A stretch of DNA of 64,000 nucleotides from Candidatus Terasakiella magnetica. GTDB taxonomy: Bacteria; Pseudomonadota; Alphaproteobacteria; Rhodospirillales; Terasakiellaceae. Location: contig NZ_FLYE01000003.1 of the NCBI RefSeq assembly GCF_900093605.1, forward strand, positions 1-64,000. The letters run 5' to 3'. The position numbers were made by a program, and so were the translations under genes. The first letter of the stretch is position 1, and every line of letters begins with the position of its first letter. This document shows, in pieces, positions 27,616 through 37,301 of this stretch. The notes beneath the pieces were generated by a model that worked only from the letters and a program-made list of their open reading frames with translations, did not search any database and was not told where the DNA came from.

Positions 27616-29730
27616 TCAACCCTTTGCCTTGTTAATTGCCCCTAAAACATCATCTTCACTAAGCAATTCTGGCAAAACAATGCCATTTGGTGCAGCTGGC
27701 CCGTAAACCGCGTTAAAAGGAATGGCGTAGCGTTTAAAACTTGCCAGGTAATCCGCAATCACTTGGTCTGGATTGGTCCAATCGGCTTTCATGGCAATGA
27801 CGTTTTCTGTTGATAATGTTTCAAAAGCCTCACCTTGATAAAGCACAAGGTTCTTATTGACCTGACAGGTGATGCACCATTCAGCGGTTACATCTACAAA
27901 CACCACATGGCCTTGGGCCACAAGCTCATCAATTTTGGCAAGATCAAACTTTGTCCAGAGTTTTTCGGCGACCTCTTGATCAATCGCTTCTTTTTGCGCA
28001 AAGCTTGGCACGGCAAATGCCGCGATAAAGAGGGTTAAGACAATCGGGGTGGTGAGGGTTTTAAGCTGGGCTTTAAAGAGTAGCACAAAGATCACGCTAC
28101 CCATAAGCGCCAAGAGCACCAATGCAGCATTTAGCCCCACTTGCGCCCATAACACAGTGAGCAGCCAAAGGGCCGTGGCGAGTAAGGCAAGACCAAGAAT
28201 TTTGCGCAAAATTACCATCCATTGACCGGGTTTGGGCAAGCGCGTGGCAAGGGCGGGGAACAGGGCAATGAGGATATAAGGTAGCGCAAGGCCCAAACCT
28301 AAGGCGCTAAAAACCAGCAGGATTTCCACGGTGCCTTGGGACAGAGCAAAGCCCACAGCGGTGCCTAAAAAAGGGGCTGAGCACGGGGTTGCGAGCAAGG
28401 TGGCAAAGGCACCTGTCATGAAATGTCCACCCAAACCATGGACGTGGGAGGAGCGTTCACCTACGTTTGACAGCCAGCTTGGCAGGTTGATTTCAAACAG
28501 TCCCCACATGTTGCAGGCAAAGAGAATAACAATCAGGCTAAGCGCGATGAGGAAAAGTGGTTGTTGAAACTGTATCCCCCAACCAATTGAGGCCCCGCCC
28601 GCTTTCATGGCGATCAACACGCCTGCTAAGACCCAAAAAGAAAAGAGGATGCCGCCAGTGGATGCAAGAAAGCTTAGGCGCACAGTCGTTGGGTTGCCCC
28701 CACCATGGCTGACAAGGCCAAGGACCTTAAGGGAAAGAACAGGCAAGACACAGGGCATGAGATTGAGGATCAAGCCGCCCAGCACAGCAAGCAACAAGAC
28801 CGTGATAAGCGGTAAGTTGTTTAAGGCCGTTTCACCTAAAGGAGCAAAGCCTTTTGTGGTCGGAAGAAGGCCTGCACCTGCGCTTACCTTAGTGGTTGTT
28901 TCAAAAGCTTTTTGCCCGTCATTAAAGGTTAGGGTGAAATCCGCTGTCTCAAACCCATTTTCTAAAAACTGCAAGCCATCAAGAGGCGTATCAATCAGGG
29001 CGGTTTTTTGATCTTTGGAAAGTTTGAGCTCTGGTTTGAAAAAGGCAAGCTCAATGGGGCCTTCAATTAAGGCATCAGGCGCGCTTAACGGTGTGGGCGA
29101 CGTCAGCTTAACGCGCAGGGTGCCATTTTTTTGGTCCGCATCGCTATAAAGAACTGCAGAATGGAGTTCAACACCGTATGTGGTGGTTTTCGTTGGGACC
29201 AGACTTTCAAACTTATTAATCAGCTGGGCATGTTCGCTGGCTTGGGCCGGACCTGTTGGCAGGGTAAGTGAAAGATCGGTTTCAACGGGAATGCAGACCT
29301 CAGCACAGGTGAGAAAACGCACCTTGGCGTTGATATCAAGGGGCTGGTCTGTCGGGTTGATTTTAAGGTGAAGGGGGTAAACCACTTCCTTTTTATAGCC
29401 CACAGTTTCAAGACCAAGAACGACGAAACGCTCCGGCAAAGGCCAACGCATTTCAGCATTGGTAATGGCAGGGGTGTCTTTCCAATCCACTTCAGGGGGA
29501 TAGCCCGCATCACCGGGGCTGCGCCAATAAACTTTCCAGCCCTTTTGCATTTTAAAGTGAAGGCCAAGAATAATCTGATCGCTTTCGCCCACAGCACTCA
29601 TGGCGGAGATCAGGCGCACTTGGGTTTTATCAATACCTTTCCATTCACTGGATTGGGCAAAGGCGGCCTGCCCCCATGTGAAGACGGTAAAGAGAAACAC
29701 GAATGTGATATATTTAGCGAGTTGATACAT
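27616..29730 (-). CDS. thiol:disulfide interchange protein, DsbD/ScsB type
   Basis: 704 residues. Signal peptide, then a large periplasmic N-terminal domain with a Cys pair FLTCAEVCIPVE (about 140), eight membrane segments from about residue 300 (PLITVLLLAVLGGLILNLMPC carries a channel Cys; ATPCSAPFLGTAVGF carries the other), and a C-terminal periplasmic thioredoxin-like domain with EWCITCQ (about 620). It moves electrons from cytosolic thioredoxin to periplasmic proteins such as c-type cytochrome assembly or repair factors. The large N-domain is closer to ScsB than to E. coli DsbD. No scs neighbours are present. Confidence 0.88.
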   Translation of the reverse strand: MYQLAKYITFVFLFTVFTWGQAAFAQSSEWKGIDKTQVRLISAMSAVGESDQIILGLHFKMQKGWKVYWRSPGDAGYPPEVDWKDTPAITNAEMRWPLPERFVVLGLETVGYKKEVVYPLHLKINPTDQPLDINAKVRFLTCAEVCIPVETDLSLTLPTGPAQASEHAQLINKFESLVPTKTTTYGVELHSAVLYSDADQKNGTLRVKLTSPTPLSAPDALIEGPIELAFFKPELKLSKDQKTALIDTPLDGLQFLENGFETADFTLTFNDGQKAFETTTKVSAGAGLLPTTKGFAPLGETALNNLPLITVLLLAVLGGLILNLMPCVLPVLSLKVLGLVSHGGGNPTTVRLSFLASTGGILFSFWVLAGVLIAMKAGGASIGWGIQFQQPLFLIALSLIVILFACNMWGLFEINLPSWLSNVGERSSHVHGLGGHFMTGAFATLLATPCSAPFLGTAVGFALSQGTVEILLVFSALGLGLALPYILIALFPALATRLPKPGQWMVILRKILGLALLATALWLLTVLWAQVGLNAALVLLALMGSVIFVLLFKAQLKTLTTPIVLTLFIAAFAVPSFAQKEAIDQEVAEKLWTKFDLAKIDELVAQGHVVFVDVTAEWCITCQVNKNLVLYQGEAFETLSTENVIAMKADWTNPDQVIADYLASFKRYAIPFNAVYGPAAPNGIVLPELLSEDDVLGAINKAKG

Positions 29731-29823
29731 ATTGTGACCTTTCGACCTTTGGTATCGGTGAAAAATATGTCAGAATTAGGGACAAGACTTGCACAAACGT
29801 GAATTGGGCCATATGTGATAGAG

Positions 29824-30399
29824 ATGAATGATAACAATACCATATCCAATGACCTGACAGGCCAGCTGCTGGTGGCCATGCCCAATATGCCTGATCCGCG
29901 CTTTTCAAAAGCGGTGATTTATGTGTGCTCACATTCTGAAGAAGGCGCCATGGGGCTGGTGGTGAACCGCCTTGTGCAATCGTTAAGCTTTCCCGATTTG
30001 CTTAATCAGCTTGATATTGAAAGCTATGGCATGGAAGACCAAATCCGCGTGCATGTGGGTGGGCCTGTTGATGAAGAACGTGGTTTTGTGCTGCATAGTC
30101 CCGATTATATGAAAGATTCCACCGTCATTGTTGGTTCTAACTATGCCTTAACCGCCACGGTGGATATTTTGCGCGATATGGCAAGCGGGATTGGCCCTAA
30201 TAGAACCATGCTCGCCCTTGGCTATGCCGGATGGGGGCCGGGGCAGCTTGATCAGGAAATATTGGAAAATGGCTGGCTTAATGTGCCTGCCAATGATGCC
30301 ATTGTTTATGATGATGTGCTTGATACCAAGTGGGAACGCGCGCTTGGTCAGCTTGGTATTGATCCAAGATTGCTTCTTGATGAAGCAGGCCATGCTTAA
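29824..30399 (+). CDS. YqgE/AlgH family protein
   Basis: 191 residues of the DUF179 family: TGQLLVAMPNMPDPRF at the start, FSKAVIYVCSHSEEGAMG, VVNRL, VHVGGPVDEERGFVLHS and ALGYAGWGPGQLDQEI later. The biochemical role is unresolved in the family; no catalytic residues are known. ATG 29824 is more likely than GTG 29815, although both have weak ribosome binding sites. It is divergent from dsbD with 93 bases between, so the promoters share this short gap. Confidence 0.9.
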   Translation: MNDNNTISNDLTGQLLVAMPNMPDPRFSKAVIYVCSHSEEGAMGLVVNRLVQSLSFPDLLNQLDIESYGMEDQIRVHVGGPVDEERGFVLHSPDYMKDSTVIVGSNYALTATVDILRDMASGIGPNRTMLALGYAGWGPGQLDQEILENGWLNVPANDAIVYDDVLDTKWERALGQLGIDPRLLLDEAGHA

Positions 30400-30410
30400 A
30401 GCCTCGAGGC

Positions 30411-31019
30411 TTATTTTATATTCTGTAAGGTTTCCAGGGCTGGGCCAAAACCTGCTTGGGCGGCGCTTTTAAGCCAGAATAGGCCTTTTTGTTCATCCAC
30501 TTTCACACCAATGCCCTGAAGATAGGTCAGCCCCAAGATATGTTTGGCTTTGAGTGAGCCTGTTTTTGCTGCTTGGCGGATATAGCGAATGCCAATAACG
30601 GGGTTGGCCTTTATGCCAATGCCGGAAATATACATCTCCCCCATGCGCATCATGGCGTAATGATCGCCCAATTTGGCTGCTTTGTTAAACCAGCCGCGCG
30701 CCAAATTCACATTTACTTTGCCGTTTCGTCCCTCAAGATGGATGTTGCCCAAAACCACCATGGCGGGGGCATGTTCTTGTTTGGCGGATTTATGGAGAAA
30801 GACCATGGCTTTTTCCATGCTTTTTTCAACGCCTCGGCCCTGCATATACATGGTGGCAATCCAATAATCAGCCAGCGGGTTGCCATGGCGTGCATATTGG
30901 TGAAATTCGCGCAAAGCATCTTCATTGCGCCCTTCTTGCACGGCGCGAATGGCATCTTCCATGGCGGCATGGGCAGACGGGATGAAAAGAAGGGTAAAAA
31001 TGAAAAAAACGAAATGCAT
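30411..31019 (-). CDS. exported Sel1-repeat protein
   Basis: 202 residues. Signal peptide MHFVFFIFTLLFIPSAHA, then four to five Sel1-like repeats of about 36 residues, each with the pattern A-x-x-x-LG-x-x-Y-x-x-G-x-G (ADYWIATMYMQGRGVEKSME, APAMVVLGNIHLEGRNGKVN, YAMMRMGEMYISGIGIKANP, LKAKHILGLTYLQGIGVKVD). It is a periplasmic adaptor for protein-protein contacts. The ATG at 31019 is chosen because it gives a clean signal peptide; the longer ORF upstream runs through the yejA-like promoter region. It is convergent with yqgE. Confidence 0.78.
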   Translation of the reverse strand: MHFVFFIFTLLFIPSAHAAMEDAIRAVQEGRNEDALREFHQYARHGNPLADYWIATMYMQGRGVEKSMEKAMVFLHKSAKQEHAPAMVVLGNIHLEGRNGKVNVNLARGWFNKAAKLGDHYAMMRMGEMYISGIGIKANPVIGIRYIRQAAKTGSLKAKHILGLTYLQGIGVKVDEQKGLFWLKSAAQAGFGPALETLQNIK

Positions 31020-31119
31020 GGACCTGAACCTCTTGCGCAAACCATACATCCCCGCCAATATCAAGTAAACGTCATCCTTGGCGATACAAGGATCATTTAT
31101 TAAGAACAGGATCATAAAA

Positions 31120-32955
31120 ATGGGTTTTAAACAGCTACTTCTTGGTGGATTACTCACCGTAAGTGTGTCTTTTGCAGCTTTTGCCGCAGAGAAAAAACAT
31201 GCGGTTTCCATGCATGAGGATATTAAATATAGCGCTGGTTTTAACCATTTTGACTACGCCAACCCAAGCGCGCCCAAAGGCGGCAAAATCCGCCTTTCTG
31301 CTTTGGGTTCCACCTTTGATACCTTTAACCCCTTTACCTTAAAAGGCATTACGGCTGAGGGGGCAGGACGGGCTTTTGAAAGCCTCACCACTCAATCTCT
31401 TGACGAGCCGTTCACGGCCTATGGTTTGTTGGCAGAAACCATTGAAATGCCAGAGGATCGCTCTTGGGTCGCGTTTCATCTCCGTAGCGAAGCTAAATGG
31501 CATGATGGCAAGCCGGTTACGGCTGAGGATGTGGTTTTTAGCTTTAATACTTTGATGGAAAAAGGTCATCCGCGTTATCGTTTTTATTACGCTGATGTGG
31601 TTAAGGCTGAGGTGTTAGATAAGCGTTCTGTCAAATTCACGTTTAAGAATGGTGAAAACAGGGAGCTCGCCTTGATCATGGGGCAAATCCCGATCTTGCC
31701 AAAACATTATTGGCAGGGAAAAGACTTTTCCAAAACCACACTTGAAGCGCCGCTTGGCAGTGGGCCCTATCGGGTGAAGTCGTATGAGTCTGGGCGCAAT
31801 GTGGTTTATGAGCGGGTGAAAGACTATTGGGGGAAGGATTTAGCGGTTAATAAAGGCCAGAATAACTTTGATGAAATCCGCTTTGATTATTATCGCGATG
31901 CGACCGTGGCGGTGGAGGCCTTTAAAGGCTGGGCGTTTGATTATCGCTATGAAAATGTCGCAAAAAACTGGGCGACAGCTTATGAAATCCCAGAAGTTAA
32001 AAACGGCTTGATCAATAAACTGCGCATTAAACATGAGGTTGGTACAGGCATGCAGGGCTTTGTCTTTAACCTGCGCAAAGACAAGTTCAAAGACCCGTTG
32101 GTACGCCAAGCCTTGGCCTATGGTTTTGATTTTGATTGGGCCAATAAAAACCTGTTTCATAATGAATATAGCCGCACCAATAGTTATTTCTCAAATTCAG
32201 AACTGGCTTCAAGCGGGTTGCCTGTTGGGCGCGAGCTGGAGATTTTGGAAAAATACCGCGGGCAAATCCCCGAAGAAGTCTTTAGCAAAAGCTATATGGC
32301 GCCAAAAACCGATGGCAGCGGCAAGATCAGGCAGAACCTGAAACAGGCCGTTATGTTGTTAAAAAAAGCGGGCTACGTCATTAAAAACAAAAAGCTGGTC
32401 CATGCAAAAACAGGGGCCAATCTTGATTTTGAAATCATCATCAATACCTCACCTGCATGGGAGCGCATTGTGCTGCCCTTTAAGAAAAACCTATCTCGCC
32501 TTGGTATTGAGGTTTCAGTGCGCATCATTGATAGCGCACAATATAAACAACGTGTGGACACGTTTGATTATGACATGATTGTCAGTGTCTTTGGGCAAAG
32601 CCAGTCACCGGGTAATGAACAGCTGAATTATTGGAGCAGTGATGCCGCAAAACGCCAAGGAAGCCGCAATTACATCGGTATCAGTAATGATATAATTGAC
32701 GAACTTACTCAAATGGTAGTCAATGCACCAAGCCGTGAAGAACTGGTGATGAGAACCCGCGCGCTGGATCGTGTTTTGTTATGGGGCCATTATGTCATTC
32801 CAAACTGGCATCTTAAAGTAGCCCGCATTGTGGCGTGGGATCGATTCGGCAGGCCTGCGACCTATCCGAAATACAGCCCGGGCTATAGCGCATGGGATTT
32901 TTGGTGGTTAGATGAGCAAAAAGAGCAGCAGTTGCGCGAGAAACGCGCCCAATAG
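31120..32955 (+). CDS. extracellular solute-binding protein family 5 (YejA-like)
   Basis: 611 residues, signal peptide MGFKQLLLGGLLTVSVSFAAFA. The body matches oligopeptide-type binding proteins: FDTFNPFTLKGITAEGAGRAFESL near 50, WHDGKPVTAEDVVFSF near 125, and LLWGHYVIPNWHLKVARIVAWDRF near 560, the latter characteristic of the YejA subgroup. It would bind a peptide or related ligand in the periplasm for a YejBEF-type transporter, but no permease gene is next to it. ATG 31120 has GGATC upstream and gives a proper signal peptide; the 31078 start does not. Confidence 0.87.
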   Translation: MGFKQLLLGGLLTVSVSFAAFAAEKKHAVSMHEDIKYSAGFNHFDYANPSAPKGGKIRLSALGSTFDTFNPFTLKGITAEGAGRAFESLTTQSLDEPFTAYGLLAETIEMPEDRSWVAFHLRSEAKWHDGKPVTAEDVVFSFNTLMEKGHPRYRFYYADVVKAEVLDKRSVKFTFKNGENRELALIMGQIPILPKHYWQGKDFSKTTLEAPLGSGPYRVKSYESGRNVVYERVKDYWGKDLAVNKGQNNFDEIRFDYYRDATVAVEAFKGWAFDYRYENVAKNWATAYEIPEVKNGLINKLRIKHEVGTGMQGFVFNLRKDKFKDPLVRQALAYGFDFDWANKNLFHNEYSRTNSYFSNSELASSGLPVGRELEILEKYRGQIPEEVFSKSYMAPKTDGSGKIRQNLKQAVMLLKKAGYVIKNKKLVHAKTGANLDFEIIINTSPAWERIVLPFKKNLSRLGIEVSVRIIDSAQYKQRVDTFDYDMIVSVFGQSQSPGNEQLNYWSSDAAKRQGSRNYIGISNDIIDELTQMVVNAPSREELVMRTRALDRVLLWGHYVIPNWHLKVARIVAWDRFGRPATYPKYSPGYSAWDFWWLDEQKEQQLREKRAQ

Positions 32956-33048
32956 GTTTATCTGCCTAATTTTGTAACATGACTTTTTGCTGATTAACCC
33001 TAGAATAGGATAGTTTTGAGGCGTCGCTAAAAGATAGGTAAAGAAACA

Positions 33049-34632
33049 ATGGTTGCTCAAACCAAGTTTTATAAACTCGGGGATGAACATAGTGCACAGG
33101 AATGGGGCAGCATTGTTGCGACCTTGGCCCATGGGCGCAAAATGGGTGAACGCGTTGTTGAACAGACCTATCTTGATACCTTTGACTGGGCGGCATGTCG
33201 CGCGGGCATCACTATCATTACTGAAAATGATGGGGCGTTAAGCCTGCATCTTATGGAAGATGGCAAGCGCGGGAAATACCCCAATTGCTTGCCTGTTGAG
33301 AAAACCCCTGTTTGGCCCAGTGACATCCCTGCTGGAAAAATGCAAAATAAGTTGGCAAAGCTTGCAGGTTTACGCAGTTTTATGGCCTTGGCACAGGTAA
33401 AGTCTGAACAGATTATCTTAGCGGTGGAAGATAAAAAGGGCCGCGTGCGTGTGCGCCTGATTGTGGAATGTAATTTTCAACGCCCCGCCCCACGGCGCAA
33501 GATGATTGAATTGGGCTGTCGTTTGCGCATTGAATGTCTGGCAGGGTACGAGAAAGATTTTGCCAAGACATGGCCCATCTTTGAAGGCTTAACGGCTTCT
33601 AGTCAGCAAGAGCATTTTAACCTGATTATGAGCAATGCGGGCAAAACGCCCAAAGATTATACCAGCAAGCTTAATATCAAGCTTGAGCGCGATATGCGCA
33701 GTGATGAGGCGCTGAAAACCATCTTGTTAGATCAATTAATCAAGATTGAGTGCACGCTTGAGGGCACAATGAAGAATATTGATACGGAATTTTTGCATGA
33801 TTTGCGCGTGGCAGTGCGTCGCTCACGCAGTGCGCTAAGCCGCATGAAAGGGGTCTTGCCCCAAACAATGCAGGATCGTTTTTCACAAGAGCTACAATGG
33901 ATTGGCTCCATTACCACCCCGGTGCGCGACCTTGATGTTTATATGCTGGATTTTCCAAAATACCGCGCGCAGTTATCGGTTGAACAACAAGAAAACCTCC
34001 AGCCGCTTTATGAGTTTCTTTGTAGCCAACATAAAATGGCGCGCACGCAATTGATTAAAGAGATTGAGAGCCGTCGGTTTAAAGACTTTTTAGTCAAATG
34101 GCGCACTTACCTTGAAAAACCAGTTCCTCAACGCCCAACGGCCCTTGCGGCAATCCTTCCTGTGGGAGGTGTGGCGGATAAACGGATATGGAAGACCTAT
34201 CGCCGTGTCATGACGGAAGGCAAAGCCATTGGCCCTCAAACACCTGCTGAGGCCTTACATGATATGCGCAAGACCTGCAAAAAACTGCGTTATTTATTAG
34301 AGTTTTTTGTCTCGCTTTATCCAAGCGAACAAGTCACAGCTTTGGTGAAATCCTTAAAAGGGCTTCAGCAGAACCTAGGTGATTTTCAAGATTTGGATGT
34401 GCAGGCAGAGGCCTTAAATGATTACTCAACTCAGATGATGAGTGCTGGTGAGAACCGCCCGCAGGTCTTTATGTCCATGGGGGTGTTGGTGGAAGGCTTT
34501 ATGCGGCGAAAGGTTGAGGTGCGTGAAGAGTTCTATGAACGCTTTGGCGCTTTTGCCTCTCCTGAAGTTGAACTTGAATTTCGCAAACTCAGTGGGCATG
34601 AGAAGAAAAAGAAAGTGACAGTGAAAGCTTAA
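33049..34632 (+). CDS. CYTH-CHAD domain protein
   Basis: 527 residues. The N-terminal 220 residues look like a CYTH (triphosphate tunnel) domain: YLDTFDWAACRAGITI near 40 and runs of basic and acidic strands. From about 225 a helical CHAD domain with conserved His/Arg helices LHDLRVAVRRSRSALSRM (about 245) and LHDMRKTCKKLRYLLEFF (about 400). CHAD domains bind polyphosphate, and CYTH domains act on tripolyphosphate. A role in polyphosphate handling is therefore likely; CYTH catalytic residues were not checked one by one. It stands alone between the YejA-like gene and a convergent glycosyltransferase. Confidence 0.85.
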   Translation: MVAQTKFYKLGDEHSAQEWGSIVATLAHGRKMGERVVEQTYLDTFDWAACRAGITIITENDGALSLHLMEDGKRGKYPNCLPVEKTPVWPSDIPAGKMQNKLAKLAGLRSFMALAQVKSEQIILAVEDKKGRVRVRLIVECNFQRPAPRRKMIELGCRLRIECLAGYEKDFAKTWPIFEGLTASSQQEHFNLIMSNAGKTPKDYTSKLNIKLERDMRSDEALKTILLDQLIKIECTLEGTMKNIDTEFLHDLRVAVRRSRSALSRMKGVLPQTMQDRFSQELQWIGSITTPVRDLDVYMLDFPKYRAQLSVEQQENLQPLYEFLCSQHKMARTQLIKEIESRRFKDFLVKWRTYLEKPVPQRPTALAAILPVGGVADKRIWKTYRRVMTEGKAIGPQTPAEALHDMRKTCKKLRYLLEFFVSLYPSEQVTALVKSLKGLQQNLGDFQDLDVQAEALNDYSTQMMSAGENRPQVFMSMGVLVEGFMRRKVEVREEFYERFGAFASPEVELEFRKLSGHEKKKKVTVKA

Positions 34633-34641
34633 AGAGCTTTT

Positions 34642-36180
34642 TCACGTTGGGAAATAGTGACGCAAAGTCTGGGTGATATCCGTAATCACCCCGTCCCAAT
34701 CGCCAAATGTTTTTTGCCGAAACAGGCGCACGGACTGATACCAATAAGAATCTGTGCGCTCATCCATCCATCGCCAATCGGCACTTTTATCCACCATAAT
34801 CCATACAGGCTTGCCCATGGCTGCTGCCAAATGGGCTACGCTGGTATCAATGGTGATGATGAGATCAAGCTGGTCAATAAGGGCAGCTGTATCGGCAAAA
34901 CTGACAATCTCGTTGGTGTAGATAAAGATATGGTTTGCGTTTGGGAGTTCTTGGCTGGGTGAAAGCTGTAAAGATACCCAATCAAATTTTTCCTGTTCTA
35001 ATAAGGGCTTTAGTTGATCAAGCTGTAAAGAGCGCAAGTGATTGCGCATGTGAAGGTTTGAGCCTTCCCAAACCAGCCCGATCTTGGGTTTGCCATCTTC
35101 TGGAAAGCTGTGGGCAAAGGGCGCTGGTGGTGTGAGGTAGGCCTCGCGATGGGGCATATTGTCAATGCTCACCTCCAGATAAGCGGCAAGATCGATCAGG
35201 TAGGATTGAAAATCAAAGGCTGAGCTATCGCTAACTTTATCACACACATTGATTTGCGGCAGGCTATGGGCGAGCAGGTCAATCAGGGCCTTGCGACAGA
35301 CAAATGTCACTTCTGCGCCTTTGTCAGCGAGCTCAAGCAGAAAGCGCGAGAACTGGATGACATCGCCATAGCCCTGCTCACAATAAACCAGAATTTTGCG
35401 GCCCTTTACGGGCTGGCCTTTCCAAAAAGGCAAGGTGCTGTCGGGTTTGGTGAGAGAGACATTATTTTCAGCATAGCGGGCTTTATATTTTCGAAAACCT
35501 TTTTGCAAGAATCCTTGCTTTAGTAAGCAATGAGCCTCCCCCAGTTGAAGTGAGGGACTATCCAGCCCACAGGATTTTGCCAGTTTTAAAAAATGCAGGG
35601 CTTTTTCATATTGGGCGATTTGATAAAAACACACATGGAGGTGGAGATAAATCTGCCCGTCATTGGGCGTGATGGAAAGGGCGCGCAAAAACGAATGAAT
35701 GGCCTTATCAGGTGTGCCTTGGTCATGTTCAATACGGCCCTTTAACATCCAGCTCGCCACCCATTCAGCATCATATTGTAGGGCCTTGTCGCTACAGCTT
35801 TGCGCAGCGATCTGGTTTTTGCCGGCATAAAACACATGGGCCAGATCATGCCAGAAATGTGGCGAGGCAATTTCAACACCTTCAAGGCGAAAGAGATGGG
35901 GCTTGGTTTTTTCAATCTCGCCACTGCGCGCCCAGATCATACATAAAAAGGCAATGGCTTCATCATTACCCGGATTGCTTTTGAGCAGGCCGGAGGCTTT
36001 TTCAAAGGCCTGTTGGTTATTCTTTAAAGCATAGTCAAGACGCGCTTGTGCCAAGATCACTTTGCTTGAGCTGGCTTCAAGGCTTTCAAGGATTTTTTGT
36101 GCTTCCCCAATTTTTTGATGGCGCAAACGGCTTAATGCAAAATCAACAGCCTGATCTTGCGTGAATGTCTTTTGCATCAT
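34642..36180 (-). CDS. TPR-glycosyltransferase family 9-like fusion protein
   Basis: 512 residues. The N-terminal half is helical TPR repeats (from ALSRLRHQKIGEAQKILESL through KAIHSFLRALSITPNDGQIY and KALHFLKLAKSCGL). The C-terminal half, from about 265, resembles heptosyltransferase-type (GT9) domains: ILVYCEQGYGDVIQFSRFL, PKIGLVWEGSNLHMRNHLRS, and IITIDTSVAHLAAAMGKPVWI. This TPR-GT arrangement is seen in bacterial O-linked sugar or flagellin/LPS modification proteins, but the acceptor and sugar here are unknown. No signal peptide. It ends 9 bases from the convergent CYTH-CHAD gene, leaving no room for a terminator between them. Confidence 0.75.
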   Translation of the reverse strand: MMQKTFTQDQAVDFALSRLRHQKIGEAQKILESLEASSSKVILAQARLDYALKNNQQAFEKASGLLKSNPGNDEAIAFLCMIWARSGEIEKTKPHLFRLEGVEIASPHFWHDLAHVFYAGKNQIAAQSCSDKALQYDAEWVASWMLKGRIEHDQGTPDKAIHSFLRALSITPNDGQIYLHLHVCFYQIAQYEKALHFLKLAKSCGLDSPSLQLGEAHCLLKQGFLQKGFRKYKARYAENNVSLTKPDSTLPFWKGQPVKGRKILVYCEQGYGDVIQFSRFLLELADKGAEVTFVCRKALIDLLAHSLPQINVCDKVSDSSAFDFQSYLIDLAAYLEVSIDNMPHREAYLTPPAPFAHSFPEDGKPKIGLVWEGSNLHMRNHLRSLQLDQLKPLLEQEKFDWVSLQLSPSQELPNANHIFIYTNEIVSFADTAALIDQLDLIITIDTSVAHLAAAMGKPVWIMVDKSADWRWMDERTDSYWYQSVRLFRQKTFGDWDGVITDITQTLRHYFPT

Positions 36181-36216
36181 TTGCCCTAACTAAAATATTT
36201 GTATGTTTATCATAAC

Positions 36217-36250
36217 AAAAAGAGCCCCTGCATAAACAGGGACTCTTTTA
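36217..36250 (-). terminator. terminator after the malyl-CoA lyase homologue
   Basis: AAAGAGTCCCTG / CAGGGGCTCTTT on the minus strand (one mismatch, 6-base loop), followed by TTGTT after a T-run. It lies 36 bases beyond the stop of the gene at 36286 and before the glycosyltransferase start. Confidence 0.75.
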
Positions 36251-36285
36251 AGATAGTCACATAGATGGAATTTAAAAAGCCGGAC

Positions 36286-37167
36286 TTAGGCTTCAGCTTC
36301 CATTTTTGTAATGGCTTCAGCTTGGGCAACAACTTGTTTGGCTGTAACCACATGCAGGTTTTCAATCAGCTTGCCATCCACAACCACAACGCCTTTACCT
36401 TCGGCTTCGGCTTCAGCGTGGGCGGCGATGATTTTTTTAGACCAATCGACTTCTTTTTCAGATGGGCCGAAAATCTCGTTGGCTTTACCCACAGTTTTTG
36501 GGTGGATCAGTGTTTTACCATCAAAGCCAAGCTCAAAGCCTTGTTGGCAATGTTCAACAAAACCTTCGTCATCAGACAGGTCAAGATAAACACCGTCCAA
36601 AATGGCGATGTTGGCAGCGCGCGCGGCCAAGACACAGATGTTTAAAGACATCATAAACGGCAGGCGCATCATGGTGTGTGAACAACGCAGCTCTTTTGCC
36701 AGATCAGACGTGCCCATAACAAAACCGCCCATACGATCGGTAGAATCGGCGATTTCTTCTGCGCGCAACATGCCGCGTGGTGTTTCCATCATGCACCAGA
36801 TTTTCATCTCAGCAGGCGCACCAGAGGCATCCATGATCGCTTCGACTTGGCGAACCGTATCTGCGCTTTCCACTTTTGGTAAAAGGATCGCATCTGCACC
36901 GGATGTGGAAGCTGCAACAATATCGTCATAGCCCCATGGGGTGTTCAGACCATTGGTGCGGATGAGGATTTCACGCATGCCGTAACCGCCTTCTTTCACG
37001 GCATCGACAATTTGTTGGCGCGCCAGTTCTTTGGCGTCTGGGGCTACGGCGTCTTCCAAATCAAGGATCAAACCGTCAGCAGGGAGGTTGCGGCCCTTTT
37101 CAAGAGCGCGCGCATTAGAACCCGGCATATAAAGTACACTACGGCGAGGACGTGCTGTGGCAGCCAT
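36286..37167 (-). CDS. HpcH/HpaI aldolase family; (3S)-malyl-CoA thioesterase/lyase-like
   Basis: 293 residues with the CitE/Mcl TIM-barrel: RRSVLYMPGSNARALEKG at the start, DLEDAVAP (metal-site Asp/Glu near 37), IRTNGL, ILLPKVE, MMETPRGM and the C-terminal GFDGKTLIHP (about 222). The C-terminal VVVVDGKLIENLHVVTAKQ closely matches Mcl2-type proteins of Rhodobacter, which hydrolyse (3S)-malyl-CoA, rather than longer Mcl1 malyl-CoA lyases. It acts in the ethylmalonyl-CoA/glyoxylate assimilation network. It could also be a citramalyl-CoA lyase. Monocistronic. Confidence 0.78.
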   Translation of the reverse strand: MAATARPRRSVLYMPGSNARALEKGRNLPADGLILDLEDAVAPDAKELARQQIVDAVKEGGYGMREILIRTNGLNTPWGYDDIVAASTSGADAILLPKVESADTVRQVEAIMDASGAPAEMKIWCMMETPRGMLRAEEIADSTDRMGGFVMGTSDLAKELRCSHTMMRLPFMMSLNICVLAARAANIAILDGVYLDLSDDEGFVEHCQQGFELGFDGKTLIHPKTVGKANEIFGPSEKEVDWSKKIIAAHAEAEAEGKGVVVVDGKLIENLHVVTAKQVVAQAEAITKMEAEA

Positions 37168-37301
37168 TGGACAATTTCCTTATGTTTAAGTCAGAATTAA
37201 TTTGTTTCGCATTTGCGGCAAAATATAAACAAAAGTTTCTCATTGGCAAGCCTGCATGATGGTTTATAAGTGGTTTGAGACGCCATGAAGAGTGTAAAAC
37301 C

